From assembly GCF_003095655.1 (NCBI RefSeq), contig NZ_CP029151.1:3037001-3101000 (forward strand): a DNA stretch of 64,000 nt, given 5' to 3'. A program made the position numbers and the translations under genes. Below, one piece after another: positions 1 through 8,142 of the stretch; the stretch's first letter is position 1, and every line of letters begins with the position of its first letter. This DNA is from Dokdonia sp. Dokd-P16. GTDB taxonomy: Bacteria > Bacteroidota > Bacteroidia > Flavobacteriales > Flavobacteriaceae. The notes below the pieces were generated by a model. That model was given only the letters and a program-made list of their open reading frames with translations, searched no databases and had not been told where the DNA came from.

Positions 1-998
1 GCCAGTATAGTTCGGTTAACGGAATGGCAAATGATTGGCACCTTGTTCATTTAGGTTCTAGAGCCGTTGGAGGAGCTGGGCTTATTATTACTGAGGCTGC
101 TGCAATTTCTCCGGAAGGAAGGATTACACCTTCAGATATGGGGATTTGGTCAGATGAGCATATTAAGCCTCTTAAACGGATTACAACATTTATTAAGGAA
201 CAAGGAACAGCAGTGGGAATTCAGCTAGCTCATGCTGGGAGAAAAGCAAGTACCTTACCTCCTTGGGAAGGTAGCAAGGTGCTTAATAGTGAAAATGGAG
301 GATGGCATCCCATAGCACCTTCTGCGATACCTTTTAATGAAGAAGGATTAATACCAAAAGAACTTTCTATAAGTGAAATAAAAGATATTATTAAGTTATT
401 TGTAGATGCAGCTTTGAGAGCTGTTGAAGCAGGTTTTGATGTTATAGAAATTCATGCCGCGCATGGCTATCTTTTAAATCAGTTTTTGTCTCCACTAACC
501 AATAAACGTGTAGACGAATATGGTGGTACTTTTGAAAATCGAGTACGTCTCTTGCTGGAGGTAACAGAGGAAATTCGATTAGTAATCCCTGATGCCATGG
601 CTTTATTTGTACGTATATCTGCTACGGAATGGGCAGAAGGTGGTCATACCATTAAAGATTCCTTAAAAATCTCACAGCTCCTCAAAGATAGCGGAGCAGA
701 TTTAATTGATTGTTCGACCGGTGGCGTTGTTAAAAATCAAGAAATTCCAGTAGAAAAGAATTACCAAGTACCATTTTCTGAAGAAATCAAGAAGAAAATA
801 AATATAGCCACGGGTGCAGTAGGCTTAATTGATAACGCCATTCAAGCTGATGAGATTTTAACTAATGACCAGGCAGATTTAATATTTATAGGAAGAGAAA
901 TGTTACGAAATCCATATTTCGGATTATTAAGTCCAGAACTGGGAGGGAAGAAGATTGCCTGGCCAAATCAATATCAAAGAGGAGAACCTAGAAAATAA
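1..998 (+). CDS. NADH:flavin oxidoreductase, old yellow enzyme family (YqjM-like), 5' end missing
   Basis: An FMN-dependent ene-reductase that reduces activated C=C bonds with NAD(P)H. The reading frame is open to the left edge: the first in-frame codons read QYSSVNG before an internal Met at 24, which matches the CQYSS segment of YqjM-type enzymes, so the start lies outside the window and roughly 25 residues are missing. Visible family motifs are GGAGLIITEA, the substrate-binding HAAHGYLLNQFLSP stretch, NKRVDEYGG and the C-terminal FIGREMLRNPYF. The stop is TAA. It is convergent with mnmE. A second, different old yellow enzyme lies at 54525. The physiological substrate is unknown. Family assignment is firm; the exact role is not. 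Confidence 0.93.
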   Translation, partial: QYSSVNGMANDWHLVHLGSRAVGGAGLIITEAAAISPEGRITPSDMGIWSDEHIKPLKRITTFIKEQGTAVGIQLAHAGRKASTLPPWEGSKVLNSENGGWHPIAPSAIPFNEEGLIPKELSISEIKDIIKLFVDAALRAVEAGFDVIEIHAAHGYLLNQFLSPLTNKRVDEYGGTFENRVRLLLEVTEEIRLVIPDAMALFVRISATEWAEGGHTIKDSLKISQLLKDSGADLIDCSTGGVVKNQEIPVEKNYQVPFSEEIKKKINIATGAVGLIDNAIQADEILTNDQADLIFIGREMLRNPYFGLLSPELGGKKIAWPNQYQRGEPRK

Positions 999-1082
999 TT
1001 TTAATATACGGTAATCATATTTGAAACTTCTATGGCTTTAAACTAAGTATATAGGCTCTTATATATTGGATAATTAAATTAG

Positions 1083-1114
1083 CTTTATCAAATCTTGTAA
1101 AAAATTTGATAAAG
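1083..1114. terminator. Perfect 11-bp inverted repeat between convergent genes
   Basis: Arms CTTTATCAAAT and ATTTGATAAAG are perfectly complementary with a 10-base A-rich loop. It sits between the ends of the flavin oxidoreductase and mnmE, where a terminator is expected, but the stem is AT-rich and there is no clean T-run, so function is uncertain. Nothing else was recognised in the 254-base gap. Confidence 0.3.
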
Positions 1115-1252
1115 TTGGTTTTGATTACCAGCCTTTTCTACTGTTTGGAGTAAAACAAGAGTAGCTTGTTATTTAATTGTGCATGGAATATACTAGCAAC
1201 TCTTATTGAAATTACATTGAATGAATACTTGAATCGCTGAGTAAACAGCGTT

Positions 1253-2641
1253 TTATTTGCCGATACAGAAGTTTGCAAATATGTTCCCAAGTAACTCATC
1301 ATTAGTTACTTGACCTGTAATTTCTCCAAAATGATAGAGCGCTTCTCTAATATCAATAGCCATAAGATCACCAGATAAGTCTGTATCTAGACCGTATTGT
1401 ACTTTTTCTATTTCCTCAAGAGCCTTAAGTAAAGCATCATAGTGGCGGCTGTTAGTCACAATAGTTTCATCATTACGCAGGGCACCGGTATTTACAAATT
1501 CTAAAAGTTTAGTTTTAAGCTCATCAACTCCTTTATTTTCTTTGGCCGAAAGTAGATGGAGATTAGGTATTTGACTACTTATTTCTTTAATGTCACTCTC
1601 AGCTACTTGGTCCACTTTATTGGCTACAATAACAAGAGGCTTCAAAGGAAACTTATTCTTGATCTTTTCTATTTCTGTTTTAAACGTCGCTGCATTTGCA
1701 AGAAATTCATTTGCACTAAATAACAGAATTACAACTTGTGCTTGTTTTATTTTTTCAAATGTCTTTTTGATTCCTAAGCCTTCAATAACATCTACAGTTT
1801 CTCGTATACCGGCAGTGTCTATAAACCTAAAACCTATGCCACCTATTGATAGTTCATCCTCAATAGTATCACGAGTGGTACCAGCGATGTCTGATACAAT
1901 GGCACGTTCCTCATTAAGTAGTGCGTTTAATAAGGTTGATTTACCCACGTTTGGTTCTCCTACAATAGCTACGGGGATTCCATTTTTTATAACATTACCG
2001 GTAGCGAAAGAATCTATAAGACGTTTAAGTACTTTAGTAATACGAGCAATGAGCTCTTTAAACTGGCTACGGTCTGCAAACTCAACATCTTCTTCAGAGA
2101 AGTCTAGCTCTAGTTCAATGAGGGATGCAAAGTTTAAAAGTTCTTGACGTAGTTGTGCTATTTCATTAGAAAAACCTCCTCGCATTTGTTGCATTGCAAT
2201 CTGGTGAGAAGCTTCGTTATCACTTGCAATAAGATCTGCAACAGCTTCTGCTTGACTCAAGTCCATTTTACCATTAATAAATGAACGTAGTGTGAACTCT
2301 CCTGCTTGCGCAGCACGACAGCCTGACCTTAATAGTAACTGTATGATTTCTTGTTGAATATAATTTGATCCGTGGCAAGAAATTTCAACAGTAGGCTCGC
2401 CAGTGTATGAGTTTGTGCCTTTAAATAATGAGACTAGAACTTCATCTATAGTGCGCTCACCATCCATAATATGTCCTAAGTGAATGGTATGTGTCTTTTG
2501 CTCTGATAACACCTTGCCACTTACAGATTTAAAAATAGGGGAGGTTATTTCTAGGGCTTGAGCTCCAGAAACGCGTATTACAGCAATTGCACCAGCACCT
2601 GCTGGACTTGCTAAAGCTACTATAGTATCTTGTACATTCAT
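1253..2641 (-). CDS. mnmE: tRNA uridine-5-carboxymethylaminomethyl modification GTPase MnmE
   Basis: Potassium-dependent GTPase that, with MnmG, builds the cmnm5 modification on wobble uridine of several tRNAs in the cytoplasm. At 462 residues it has the usual length. The N-terminal TrmE domain starts MNVQDTIVALASPAGAGAIAVIRVSG. The G domain carries the P-loop GEPNVGKST at about 228-236, DTAG in switch II and NKVD (G4). The C-terminus ends in FCIGK, the conserved CxGK motif. MnmG is not in the window. A TAATTTTG box ends five bases upstream of the ATG, so the mRNA may have almost no leader. It is divergent from the DUF4870 gene. Confidence 0.97.
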   Translation of the reverse strand: MNVQDTIVALASPAGAGAIAVIRVSGAQALEITSPIFKSVSGKVLSEQKTHTIHLGHIMDGERTIDEVLVSLFKGTNSYTGEPTVEISCHGSNYIQQEIIQLLLRSGCRAAQAGEFTLRSFINGKMDLSQAEAVADLIASDNEASHQIAMQQMRGGFSNEIAQLRQELLNFASLIELELDFSEEDVEFADRSQFKELIARITKVLKRLIDSFATGNVIKNGIPVAIVGEPNVGKSTLLNALLNEERAIVSDIAGTTRDTIEDELSIGGIGFRFIDTAGIRETVDVIEGLGIKKTFEKIKQAQVVILLFSANEFLANAATFKTEIEKIKNKFPLKPLVIVANKVDQVAESDIKEISSQIPNLHLLSAKENKGVDELKTKLLEFVNTGALRNDETIVTNSRHYDALLKALEEIEKVQYGLDTDLSGDLMAIDIREALYHFGEITGQVTNDELLGNIFANFCIGK

Positions 2642-2646
2642 CTTTA

Positions 2647-2654
2647 CAAAATTA
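2647..2654 (-). promoter_or_regulatory. Candidate -7 promoter box (TAATTTTG) for mnmE
   Basis: On the minus strand TAATTTTG matches the Bacteroidota -7 consensus TAnnTTTG and is followed by TAAAG and then the mnmE ATG. No matching -33 TTG was found at the usual spacing, so this is a pattern match only. Confidence 0.35.
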
Positions 2655-2717
2655 CGTAAACGTGTAACATTTTCGCGTAAGCATATACATATATAGTATC
2701 AATCAACAATCAATCAT

Positions 2718-3083
2718 ATGGAAATCGTACAACAAACCACTTTTGCGCGTGAAGACAGAACGCTGCTAGCACTTACTCATCTATCACAACTTCTAGACTA
2801 TATAACTGGTTTTGGAGGTTTTATAGTACCACTTGTTTTGTGGCTTTCTAATAAAGACCGAGTAATTGACATGGATGAGCATGGAAAATCTATTGCAAAT
2901 TTTCAGATAAGTCTGTTCATTTATTGCATACTGAGCATACCTGCAATACTATTATTTGGGTTAGGTCTAGTTACTTTATTAATACTTGCAGTGTTAGGCT
3001 TTATTTTGCCTATAATTAATGCAATACGAGCTAGTAATGGGGAAGAGCCTAACTATTATATAAGTATAAAATTCTTTAAGTAG
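2718..3083 (+). CDS. DUF4870 (Tic20-like) small membrane protein
   Basis: A 121-residue integral membrane protein of the DUF4870 family; its function is unknown. The sequence shows the family pattern: an N-terminal soluble start with LALTHLSQLLDYITGFGGFIVPLVLW forming the first membrane segment (about 27-44), the charged loop NKDRVIDMDEHGKSIANFQ, then two hydrophobic segments at about 62-82 and 84-104. It is divergent from mnmE, and its 3' end overlaps the convergent DUF3817 gene by 8 bases. Confidence 0.85.
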   Translation: MEIVQQTTFAREDRTLLALTHLSQLLDYITGFGGFIVPLVLWLSNKDRVIDMDEHGKSIANFQISLFIYCILSIPAILLFGLGLVTLLILAVLGFILPIINAIRASNGEEPNYYISIKFFK

Positions 3084-3354
3084 ACTGGAGATATTTTTTA
3101 TCCATCCAGAAAGTCCCAAATGGAATAATAGAGCATAAAAGGACGATTCCTACTGTTTTATTGTTCCATTTCATATATGATTTCATCATAATTGCCATCA
3201 CTACATAGGCAAGAAATAGAAATCCATGAGCCATCCCTATGACTTTGTTAGGTGCTCCATTATCAAATATATACTTTAATGGCATGGTGATAAAAAGGAT
3301 TAATAAGAATGATATTCCTTCTAATACACTGAGAATTCTAAAGGTCTTAAGCAT
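3076..3354 (-). CDS. DUF3817 family small membrane protein
   Basis: A 92-residue inner-membrane protein resembling the DUF3817 family (function unknown). Features seen: LRILSVLEG-like start (FRILSVLEG at 5-13), a hydrophobic segment at 13-29, the GMAHG motif at 40-44 in the second segment, and a third segment at about 68-83. Its last codons overlap the end of the convergent DUF4870 gene, so the two mRNAs are complementary at their 3' ends. No terminator hairpin is visible between them. Confidence 0.82.
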   Translation of the reverse strand: MLKTFRILSVLEGISFLLILFITMPLKYIFDNGAPNKVIGMAHGFLFLAYVVMAIMMKSYMKWNNKTVGIVLLCSIIPFGTFWMDKKYLQST

Positions 3355-3417
3355 CGTATATTTTTTAACAAAAATAAGAGCAAACTACTAATAAGCCTAC
3401 TCATCAAAGAGTAACTT

Positions 3418-4539
3418 TCACTTAATTTCAAATAGGATTATCTGACTAAGTTGTTTTCCAAAGGAGTTAAAATTATTATCAGAAATAACGATAAGTGATC
3501 TATTCCCGTTTTTAAAATTAGGGCCAAAAGTCATTCCTTCAATATTATCTACAATACCATCTGTGAGCTGACTGCGCACGCTACTAAAATCTAATAGCAG
3601 TTTCTTGGTCGCAGGGATATAAGCGGAGTTAGAAAGACTGTTTAGGTCGTTTACATCTGTAGCATTTTTAGTTGATACTAGGTAAATCTTAACATCATTT
3701 CCACCGTCTTCATGACCCGAAGCATAAGAGCGTTCAAGAACTAGAAAAGAGTGTTTATCATATGACAAAATTTCAGTAACACCGTTTACTTCAAGCTTCC
3801 CTTTTCTAGCTACTTTATCCAGCATGTAGGCATACTCTTTAGTAAAAGTGTTGCGCTTATGGTCTATATATGCAATACGTACGGGAGAGTTTGCATCGCT
3901 AGCAGTAGGTACAATTCCATCTTGTTTAAGTGGTAACTCTGTAGCTACCCAGAATCCATTATTATCGTAATTTCTAGTAAGCGCTTCAAAAACACCATTA
4001 TTATGTGGACCACTATTATCGTTTGATTGGACAAGATATCGAGATGGAATTGTAAAAGCATTTTTAAATTTTCCATCTATACTAGCTACTCTTATAAATG
4101 GGTTGATGCCTTTACTTATATTCCCTTCGCTAGACCAGATAATGTCATTTGATACTGTAACACGTAGCGACTCAGGATCTGCTTGCCCAGCGTTAAAAGC
4201 AAGACCTGTGTTATCTTTAAGACTTACCACTTTAGTAAATATGGGTGCTTGCAATTTGCCACCTTGAATAGGAATATCAGCCATATAAAATCGCGGATCT
4301 TTTCTATCATCACTTATGATATACATTTTACCATCCATATAATCGATGCTTGATAGCCCGCCTACGGCTGCTCCTTCATACATTTTATCACTTGGTATGA
4401 TAACTTCATTTATAAAATTAAGTTTATTTATTTCGAAAATCTCCTTTGGTAGGGTGTTAACAGATTTACAAGAGAGTACAACTGTTACAAATAGGAGAGA
4501 AAAGATATATTTAATTGACATTTGAGTGTGAATTTTCAT
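3418..4539 (-). CDS. Esterase-like/phytase-like beta-propeller lipoprotein
   Basis: Probably an exported lipoprotein with the 'esterase-like activity of phytase' domain. The N-terminus has a hydrophobic signal ending in a lipobox VLSC with the lipidated Cys at residue 24 (from the first Met). An alternative start is the Met at residue 7 (ATG at 4521), which gives a more typical signal peptide length. The body has repeated GG/DD-rich strands such as GLSSIDYMDGKMYIISDDR and DNIEGMTFGP near the end, typical of this propeller family. The catalytic function has not been established for most members; acting on phosphorylated substrates is only a family-level guess. Confidence 0.75.
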   Translation of the reverse strand: MKIHTQMSIKYIFSLLFVTVVLSCKSVNTLPKEIFEINKLNFINEVIIPSDKMYEGAAVGGLSSIDYMDGKMYIISDDRKDPRFYMADIPIQGGKLQAPIFTKVVSLKDNTGLAFNAGQADPESLRVTVSNDIIWSSEGNISKGINPFIRVASIDGKFKNAFTIPSRYLVQSNDNSGPHNNGVFEALTRNYDNNGFWVATELPLKQDGIVPTASDANSPVRIAYIDHKRNTFTKEYAYMLDKVARKGKLEVNGVTEILSYDKHSFLVLERSYASGHEDGGNDVKIYLVSTKNATDVNDLNSLSNSAYIPATKKLLLDFSSVRSQLTDGIVDNIEGMTFGPNFKNGNRSLIVISDNNFNSFGKQLSQIILFEIK

Positions 4540-4590
4540 GTTTGCAAAGGTGTCACTTTTTTAGATTTAGTTTAAGAAAATTTCTTGTTT

Positions 4591-4604
4591 GCTTTCGCGA
4601 AAGC
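4591..4604. repeat. Dispersed palindrome, exact core copy 1
   Basis: GCTTTCGCGAAAGC, intergenic, 30 bases before the ATG of the short-chain dehydrogenase. The flank is GCGT on the right only. Confidence 0.95.
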
Positions 4605-4634
4605 GTGATTATCTTTATAAAAAAACACGTAATC

Positions 4635-5351
4635 ATGGAATCATTAAAGGATAAAGTTGCATTAATAACAGGAGGAACAAAAGGAATAGGGCGCGGTATT
4701 GCCGAAGCCTTGTTGCATCAAGGGATGAAAGTAGCTATCACGGGAAGAGATGAGAAAGGTGCTCAAGAAGCAGCTCATGAGCTTACTGAAAATGATAATT
4801 ACATTCTCGGTATTGCTGCAGATGTAAGGAATTATGAAAGTCAGCAAAACGCGGTGAAAGCAGTGCTAGATAAATTTGGAAAAATTGATGTACTCATTGC
4901 AAATGCTGGTCTTGGTCATTTTGAGAGCATTGCAGATATGTCTATAAAACAATGGGATGAGACTATTGATACCAATCTTACGGGTGTTTTCTACTCGGTA
5001 AAAGCATCTCTTGAAGCACTTAAAAAAACAGAAGGATATATTTTTACAATTTCTAGTCTTGCGGGAACAAATTTCTTTGAAAAAGGAACAGCTTATAATG
5101 CAAGTAAATTTGGATTAACAGGATTCTCACAAGCCCTAATGTTAGACTTAAGACAAGACAATGTAAAAGTGACTACCATTATGCCAGGTTCTGTAAGTAG
5201 CCATTTTGGAGGTAGATCACCAGAGGAAGGCACAGACTGGCGCATACAACCTGAAGATCTCGGTCAAATTACCGTTGATCTTCTTAAAATGCATCCAAGA
5301 ACATTACCAAGTAAAATCGAGGTGCGCCCTTCTAAACCGCCTACTAAATAA
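4635..5351 (+). CDS. Short-chain dehydrogenase/reductase (SDR)
   Basis: A 238-residue classical SDR, cytosolic, probably NADP(H)-dependent. It has the cofactor motif TGGTKGIGRG at about 12-21, the NAG motif in NAGLGHFE, a catalytic Ser in ISSLAG, and the YxxxK pair Y154/K158 in YNASKFG. The open frame continues 40 codons further upstream, but that stretch runs through the dispersed palindrome and is Phe/Arg/Lys-rich without homology, so the ATG at 4635 is the likely start. The closest families are 3-oxoacyl-ACP-reductase-like and sepiapterin-reductase-like proteins; the substrate cannot be read from sequence. It is followed by a hairpin terminator. Confidence 0.9.
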   Translation: MESLKDKVALITGGTKGIGRGIAEALLHQGMKVAITGRDEKGAQEAAHELTENDNYILGIAADVRNYESQQNAVKAVLDKFGKIDVLIANAGLGHFESIADMSIKQWDETIDTNLTGVFYSVKASLEALKKTEGYIFTISSLAGTNFFEKGTAYNASKFGLTGFSQALMLDLRQDNVKVTTIMPGSVSSHFGGRSPEEGTDWRIQPEDLGQITVDLLKMHPRTLPSKIEVRPSKPPTK

Positions 5352-5369
5352 ATATAAGATATTTTGAAC

Positions 5370-5402
5370 AAAGCCTTCAATTAAGTTATAATTGAAGGCT
5401 TT
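5370..5402 (+). terminator. Hairpin terminator after the SDR gene
   Basis: AAAGCCTTCAATTA pairs with TAATTGAAGGCTTT around a 5-base loop, giving a 14-bp stem. The T-run after the stem is short. Between here and the hutH start at 5641 only AT-rich sequence is seen, presumably holding the hutH promoter. Confidence 0.65.
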
Positions 5403-5640
5403 ACTGATTTATAACCCTTTTACAATTAAACGCAAATTACTATTGCGATATTGATAACCGTAAATATTAACTAATATGAGATAATGTTTTAGCAAAACTT
5501 TCTTTGCTAGTTAGTTACTGGTTGAGTTTTATTATTTTCTTATAATTAGCTAGGGTGTATTATAAAAGTAAGTGAGCTGTATTTAAAAAATTCACAATTA
5601 TCTATATATTTTTTACGAAATTGCAGCAAATCTTCCCCTT

Positions 5641-7149
5641 ATGTCAACAATACATTATATCAGTAATGATATTCTCGATTTACAGACTATTTCAGAAATA
5701 ATATCTGAGCACAAAATGCTTGAGCTTAGTGAAGAAAGTATTCATAATATTAGTGCTTCTAGAAGTTATCTTGATAAAAAGATAGCGGAAAGTAAAGTGC
5801 CTGTATATGGTGTTAATACAGGTTTTGGGAGTCTTTGTAATGTCGCAATAAGCGATGAAAATTTAACCCATCTTCAAGAAAATCTTGTACGATCTCATGC
5901 TTGCGGTACTGGAGGTTATGTGCCTAAGGATATCGTAAAATTAATGATCTTGCTTAAGATTCAATCTTTAAGCTATGGTCATAGTGGTGTACATATCAAT
6001 ACAGTATTACGATTATTAGATTTCTATAATAATGATATACTACCAGTAATATATGAGCAAGGTTCGCTAGGTGCTAGTGGTGATCTAGCGCCACTTGCGC
6101 ATCTTGCCTTACCATTAATAGGCGAGGGGCATGTTTGGAACGGCGAGCATATAGAATCGTCTAGTATAGTAATGTCTAAATATGGTTTTGAACCTATAAA
6201 GCTTCACTCTAAAGAAGGACTTGCTCTATTGAACGGGACACAGTTTATGAGTGCATATGGAGTATACGCTCTTTTAAAATGCCATAAGCTTTCTTACATG
6301 GCAGATCTTATAGGAGCAATATCTATTGATGCATTTAATTGTAATCTGTCACCCTTTGATCCATTAGTACATTTTGTAAGACCACATAGAGGACAGATTA
6401 AAACAGCAGAACGCATCTTAGAATTACTAGATGGGAGCGACATTGCTGAGACGGAAAAGAATAACGTACAAGATCCGTATTCTTTTAGATGTATTCCGCA
6501 AGTGCACGGTGCATCTAAGGATGCTATTCATTTTGCAACTAAAACGTTTAAAACTGAAATCAATAGCGTTACTGATAACCCAAATATCTTTCCTGAAGAT
6601 GATAAAATTATAAGTGGAGGAAACTTTCATGGTCAACCACTAGCGCTAGCCTTAGACTTTTTATGTATTGCAATGGCAGAGTTAGGGAGTATTAGTGAAC
6701 GCCGCGTATTTCAACTCATAGGCGGCCTCAGAGGATTACCTCCATTTCTCGTAGACAGTCCAGGACTTAATAGTGGTATGATGATTACCCAATATTCTGC
6801 GGCGAGTATCGTGAGCCAGAATAAGCAATTATGTACGCCTGCAAGCGTAGATTCCATTGTTTCTTCAAATGGTCAAGAAGATCATGTAAGCATGGGGGCA
6901 AACGCTGCGACAAAACTATTACGTGTTGTTGATAACATAGAAACCTTATTATCTATCGAGCTCCTTAATGCTGTACAAGCATTACACTATAGAGCACCCT
7001 TAAAAACCTCTAATTTTCTAGAGGCTTTTGTAAAGAGTTATCGAGAAGTTGTTCCTTTTGCTGAAAAAGATCGCATCTTCTCTGAAGATATTTTTAAAGG
7101 GAAGGAGTTTTTAAACAGTCTTAATATTGATCCTAACGATCTTTACTAA
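5641..7149 (+). CDS. hutH: Histidine ammonia-lyase
   Basis: Deaminates L-histidine to trans-urocanate, the first step of histidine degradation, in the cytoplasm. At 502 residues it has the expected length. The MIO prosthetic group forms from the Ala-Ser-Gly triad at 145-147 within GSLGASGDLAPLAHL. VYGVNTGFG carries the catalytic Tyr loop. The selectivity region reads NLVRSHACGTG, and Ser-His here is the histidine-type signature rather than the one of tyrosine or phenylalanine lyases. QDPYSFRCIPQVHGA is also conserved. No other hut genes are adjacent, so it is either a stand-alone gene or the rest of the pathway lies elsewhere. The product ends 4 bases before the convergent STAS-like gene. Confidence 0.95.
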   Translation: MSTIHYISNDILDLQTISEIISEHKMLELSEESIHNISASRSYLDKKIAESKVPVYGVNTGFGSLCNVAISDENLTHLQENLVRSHACGTGGYVPKDIVKLMILLKIQSLSYGHSGVHINTVLRLLDFYNNDILPVIYEQGSLGASGDLAPLAHLALPLIGEGHVWNGEHIESSSIVMSKYGFEPIKLHSKEGLALLNGTQFMSAYGVYALLKCHKLSYMADLIGAISIDAFNCNLSPFDPLVHFVRPHRGQIKTAERILELLDGSDIAETEKNNVQDPYSFRCIPQVHGASKDAIHFATKTFKTEINSVTDNPNIFPEDDKIISGGNFHGQPLALALDFLCIAMAELGSISERRVFQLIGGLRGLPPFLVDSPGLNSGMMITQYSAASIVSQNKQLCTPASVDSIVSSNGQEDHVSMGANAATKLLRVVDNIETLLSIELLNAVQALHYRAPLKTSNFLEAFVKSYREVVPFAEKDRIFSEDIFKGKEFLNSLNIDPNDLY

Positions 7150-7152
7150 GGA

Positions 7153-7521
7153 TTATCTAACTAGCAGCTGAGACAACCAAGTCTTTGCGTCATTTACAGT
7201 ATTGAAAGACTCAAAGGGTTGGTTAAAAAATTGCTTTTCTAATAATACATTGGATTTAATAAGCGGATTATCAAAAACAACAGCAATGGCTTTAAGACCA
7301 CGATGATTTCCTGCATCCATATATACCGTAGGGTCTACTGAATATGAATTGAGTCTATATGAAATGTAACCAAAGGGCTTATCATTAAAATAGTCGTTGC
7401 AAAATGATAGTAGTAATTGGTTAGACTCTCGATCTACATGAGAGCCTTCTTTCATAATACCAATAACAAAATTGTCTTCGATTTGGATTTTTCCAAATTC
7501 AAATTCTTTAATATTTTTCAA
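7153..7521 (-). CDS. STAS/SpoIIAA-like small protein, paralog A
   Basis: A 122-residue soluble protein with no signal peptide or membrane segment. It shares its layout with the neighbouring gene, including YRLNSYSVDPTVY here against HRINSYSIDPIVY there, a preceding aromatic/basic strand, a central Ala/Val-rich strand (LKAIAVVFDN) and a C-terminal helix with FF..PFE...TV.DA. The alternating strand-helix pattern resembles STAS-like proteins found widely in Flavobacteriia, but no anti-sigma kinase gene is adjacent. Function unknown. It probably follows paralog B in one transcript (76-base gap). Confidence 0.75.
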   Translation of the reverse strand: MKNIKEFEFGKIQIEDNFVIGIMKEGSHVDRESNQLLLSFCNDYFNDKPFGYISYRLNSYSVDPTVYMDAGNHRGLKAIAVVFDNPLIKSNVLLEKQFFNQPFESFNTVNDAKTWLSQLLVR

Positions 7522-7597
7522 GAGTTGTAGGGGGAATTAATTTGTGCGCAAAACTCTTTCTTTTTTAAATAAGATAAAAGTATTTACCACAAAAAAA

Positions 7598-7984
7598 TCA
7601 TTGTTTACCAGTGAGCAATTCTTCCTTATATGCTAAGGCCTCATCGAGGGTTTGGTATACCGCAAAAGGCTTTTCAAAAAATAATTTTTCAATTCTAAAA
7701 GATTCAATAAGACTCTTGTTTGGGCAAACGGCTATAAAACCTTTTAAGTTTTTAATTTTTGACGTTTCTATGTAAACAATAGGGTCAATGGAGTAGGAGT
7801 TAATTCTGTGAGTTATATAGACAAATTCTCTATCACTATAATAGATTTCGGCTACAGCAAGAAGAATATCGTTCAGATTTGGTGATACTGTAATGCCTTC
7901 GTTCATAACCGTATAAACATAGTCGTTATAGACAGTTATCTCGCCGAATGATAAACTTAAGTGGTGTTCTATTGCTTGTGTCAT
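7598..7984 (-). CDS. STAS/SpoIIAA-like small protein, paralog B
   Basis: A 128-residue paralog of the downstream gene; the two align end to end by eye, with shared NSYS(I/V)DP(I/T)VY, a KxLKGFIAV-type strand and a conserved FFEKPFAVYQTLDEA tail. It is predicted to be cytosolic. The conserved Asn-Ser-Tyr-Ser block may be a ligand or partner-binding loop, but that is inference. It is first in the two-gene minus-strand cluster, and no terminator separates the pair. Confidence 0.75.
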   Translation of the reverse strand: MTQAIEHHLSLSFGEITVYNDYVYTVMNEGITVSPNLNDILLAVAEIYYSDREFVYITHRINSYSIDPIVYIETSKIKNLKGFIAVCPNKSLIESFRIEKLFFEKPFAVYQTLDEALAYKEELLTGKQ

Positions 7985-8080
7985 AGGTATATGGGGGACT
8001 TAGAGATTTAATATACTAATAATACATTACACAACAATCTATTTATCAATACATTAACTATGTGTGCATAGTACTTTAAA

Positions 8081-8117
8081 TAAAAAATCCCCAAAAAGTC
8101 AATTAGACCTTTTGAGG
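8081..8117 (-). terminator. Rho-independent terminator of clpC
   Basis: Read on the minus strand, CCTCAAAAGGTC pairs with GACTTTTTGGGG (12 bp, with G-T pairs) around a 5-base loop, followed by ATTTTTTA. It lies 26 bases after the clpC stop. Confidence 0.75.
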
Positions 8118-8142
8118 AAATTTTATAAATACTTGGACTTAA

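Noticed and set aside
4515-4634. Forty extra N-terminal codons of the SDR
   Set aside because: They run through the palindrome and overlap the start of the opposite gene; the ATG at 4635 gives the normal SDR N-terminus.
5641-7149. Tyrosine or phenylalanine ammonia-lyase
   Set aside because: The selectivity region reads RSHACG, the Ser-His type of histidine lyases.
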